DNA from: Clostridiales bacterium
GTDB lineage: Bacteria > Bacillota > Clostridia > Oscillospirales > CAG-272
Length of the DNA: 64,000 nucleotides
Direction: 5' to 3'
Assembly: GCA_022791195.1 (NCBI GenBank)
Contig: JAAVYP010000055.1
Coordinates: 22,039-86,038, forward strand
Made by a program: the position numbers and the translations under genes. Below are positions 62,916 through 64,000 of this stretch, one piece after another. Each line of letters begins with the position of its first letter. Position 1 is the stretch's first letter. The notes beneath the pieces were generated by a model. That model did not search any database. It had not been told where the DNA came from and saw nothing but the letters and a program-made list of their open reading frames with translations.

Positions 62916-64000
62916 TTATGACTTCTCATGAATTTGTTTTTCAACGGCTGCAAGACGGCAGCACACGCACAGCACCTCAACGGCCAAACCAAGCTCTTCA
63001 ATAGCAGGATAGGTCGGCGCTATACGCAGATTTCTGTCTCTTGGATCCTTGCCATAGGGAAAGGCTGCGCCTGCGTTGGTAATCGTAACGCCAGCCTCTT
63101 TGGCCAAGGCAAACACCCGGGCGGCACAGCCGTCCGACAAATTCAAAGAGATGAAATAGCCCCCCTTGGGTTTGGTCCATTCGGCGATGCCGCACGGAGC
63201 CAGCTCCTTCTCAAAGGCGTTTAGCACCAATTCAAATTTGGGACGCAGCAAAGCCGCGTGTTTTTTCATATGCTCCCTTACACCGGCGGCGTTTTTGAAA
63301 AACTGTACATGCCGCTGCATATTGAGCTTATCATAGCCAATCGTCTGCACCTGCAAAACCGATTTCACATGCTGAATATTCCGGTCGCTGGCCGCCATCA
63401 CGGCCACGCCTGAGCCGGGAAAGGAAATTTTCGAGGTGGAGGCAAACAGATAGACAATATCCGGCTGGCCCGCTTTCCTCGCTTCGTCAAACAAATTGAG
63501 CAGCACATCGCCCTCTTCATACAGATCATGCACCACATAGGCATTATCCCAGAAAATGCGGAAATCAGGCGCGGCGCATTGCAGTCTTGCAAAGCGTCTT
63601 ACCGTTTCATCTGAATAGGTAATACCCTCGGGATTCGAGTATTTGGGCACACACCAGATGCCCTTGATCTGTGCATCATCCTTGACCAGCGATTCTACGA
63701 TATCCATATCAGGCCCGTCGGGCGTCATGGGGACGTAAATCATTTCGATACCCAAGGATTCACACACGGCAAAATGCCGGTCATACCCCGGGCTAGGGCA
63801 AAGAAACTTTACCTTCTCTTCTTTGCACCAAGGACCATTGCCGCCGGGGACGCCGTAAAGCATACACCGGGCCATGGTATCATACATAATGCTGAGGGAT
63901 GAGTTGCCCATTACGATGATATTTTCAGCAGGCACCTCCAAAAGCTCGGAAAAAAGCGCCTTGGCCTCGGGCGTGCCGTCGGTAAACCCATAGTTGCGAT
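62916..64000 (-). CDS. Class I aminotransferase (MocR/AspC-type), 5' end outside window
   Basis: About 361 residues are visible of a PLP enzyme; the first part lies beyond base 64000. The first visible residues [23 protein letters not shown] continue in the same frame. Conserved parts are [68 protein letters not shown] and the PLP Lys in [16 protein letters not shown]. It belongs to the aspartate aminotransferase-like group often annotated Aminotran_MocR; the amino acid used is not determined. It is upstream of purB. Confidence 0.88.
   Translation of the reverse strand, partial: RNYGFTDGTPEAKALFSELLEVPAENIIVMGNSSLSIMYDTMARCMLYGVPGGNGPWCKEEKVKFLCPSPGYDRHFAVCESLGIEMIYVPMTPDGPDMDIVESLVKDDAQIKGIWCVPKYSNPEGITYSDETVRRFARLQCAAPDFRIFWDNAYVVHDLYEEGDVLLNLFDEARKAGQPDIVYLFASTSKISFPGSGVAVMAASDRNIQHVKSVLQVQTIGYDKLNMQRHVQFFKNAAGVREHMKKHAALLRPKFELVLNAFEKELAPCGIAEWTKPKGGYFISLNLSDGCAARVFALAKEAGVTITNAGAAFPYGKDPRDRNLRIAPTYPAIEELGLAVEVLCVCCRLAAVEKQIHEKS

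Overview
The window looks like a chromosomal segment of a member of Bacillota, class Clostridia, most like Lachnospiraceae and relatives. The evidence is the V-type ATP synthase operon with a four-helix Clostridia-style K subunit, the short HisG that needs HisZ, separate secD and secF, Bce-type antibiotic-sensing transporters, strong AGGAGG-type ribosome binding sites and sigma-A promoters with 17-base spacers. Base composition is moderate. Most genes lie on the minus strand. I see no rRNA, tRNA, CRISPR array, transposase or prophage. Both ends cut a gene: rarA on the left and a class I aminotransferase on the right.

Layout (window coordinates). 1-1063 partial rarA. 1191-5700 murein-sugar recycling operon murQ-namZ-nagZ-murK. 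6298-7903 a glycosyltransferase 2 and methyltransferase-like pair. 8038-18619 an envelope-stress block: two response regulators, two histidine kinases, a GNAT acetyltransferase and two ABC transporters (one Bce-like, one large FtsX/MacB-like). 18730-21052 a PHP phosphatase, an SDR reductase (probably the EF-P 5-aminopentanone reductase) and a metallophosphoesterase. 21049-29132 a histidine operon hisZGDCBHAFI plus a HisJ phosphatase, with no hisE visible, preceded by a TagA-type glycosyltransferase. 30042-32323 rnhA and pepF. 32325-34934 a large secreted, membrane-anchored DUF5722-like protein. 35265-38321 a methyltransferase, tpiA and pgk. 38625-42605 a sugar isomerase-like protein, a leucine-rich-repeat lipoprotein and an SPFH protein. 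42877-53941 an operon of ACT protein, UPF0210 protein, nine V-ATPase subunits and a PHP protein, read from a clear promoter at 54126-54154. 54595-57122 lipoprotein, alr and a YihY/BrkB membrane protein. 57479-58504 a small AT-rich regulator cluster. 58621-64000 tspO, secDF, purB and the partial aminotransferase.

The most unusual signal is non-coding. Six intergenic regions (about 1088-1178, 5977-6251, 11441-11676, 34972-35183, 41389-41501, 54190-54480) carry versions of one modular element. Read in the sense of the downstream gene it has an extended -10 box (TGG followed by TAAAAT or TATAAT), then a palindrome with arms close to GAAGCAAATC and GATTTGCTTC, then an outer stem (AAAGTTTANC with its complement) that encloses two or more short hairpins. 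Stem sequences differ from copy to copy while pairing is kept. All six lie just upstream of, and point into, a gene: rarA, murQ, the ABC1 ATPase gene, the DUF5722-like gene, the LRR lipoprotein gene and the 54595 lipoprotein gene. This suggests a promoter-bearing structured leader repeat, perhaps a regulatory RNA or a mobile promoter/operator repeat.

Other regulatory points: rnhA appears leaderless and its promoter overlaps the opposing tagA-his promoter; the ABC1 promoter has three TGAC boxes at an exact 11-base period in place of a -35 box; two tandem XRE regulators share an upstream 21-base motif; the YihY reading frame has no ordinary start codon.
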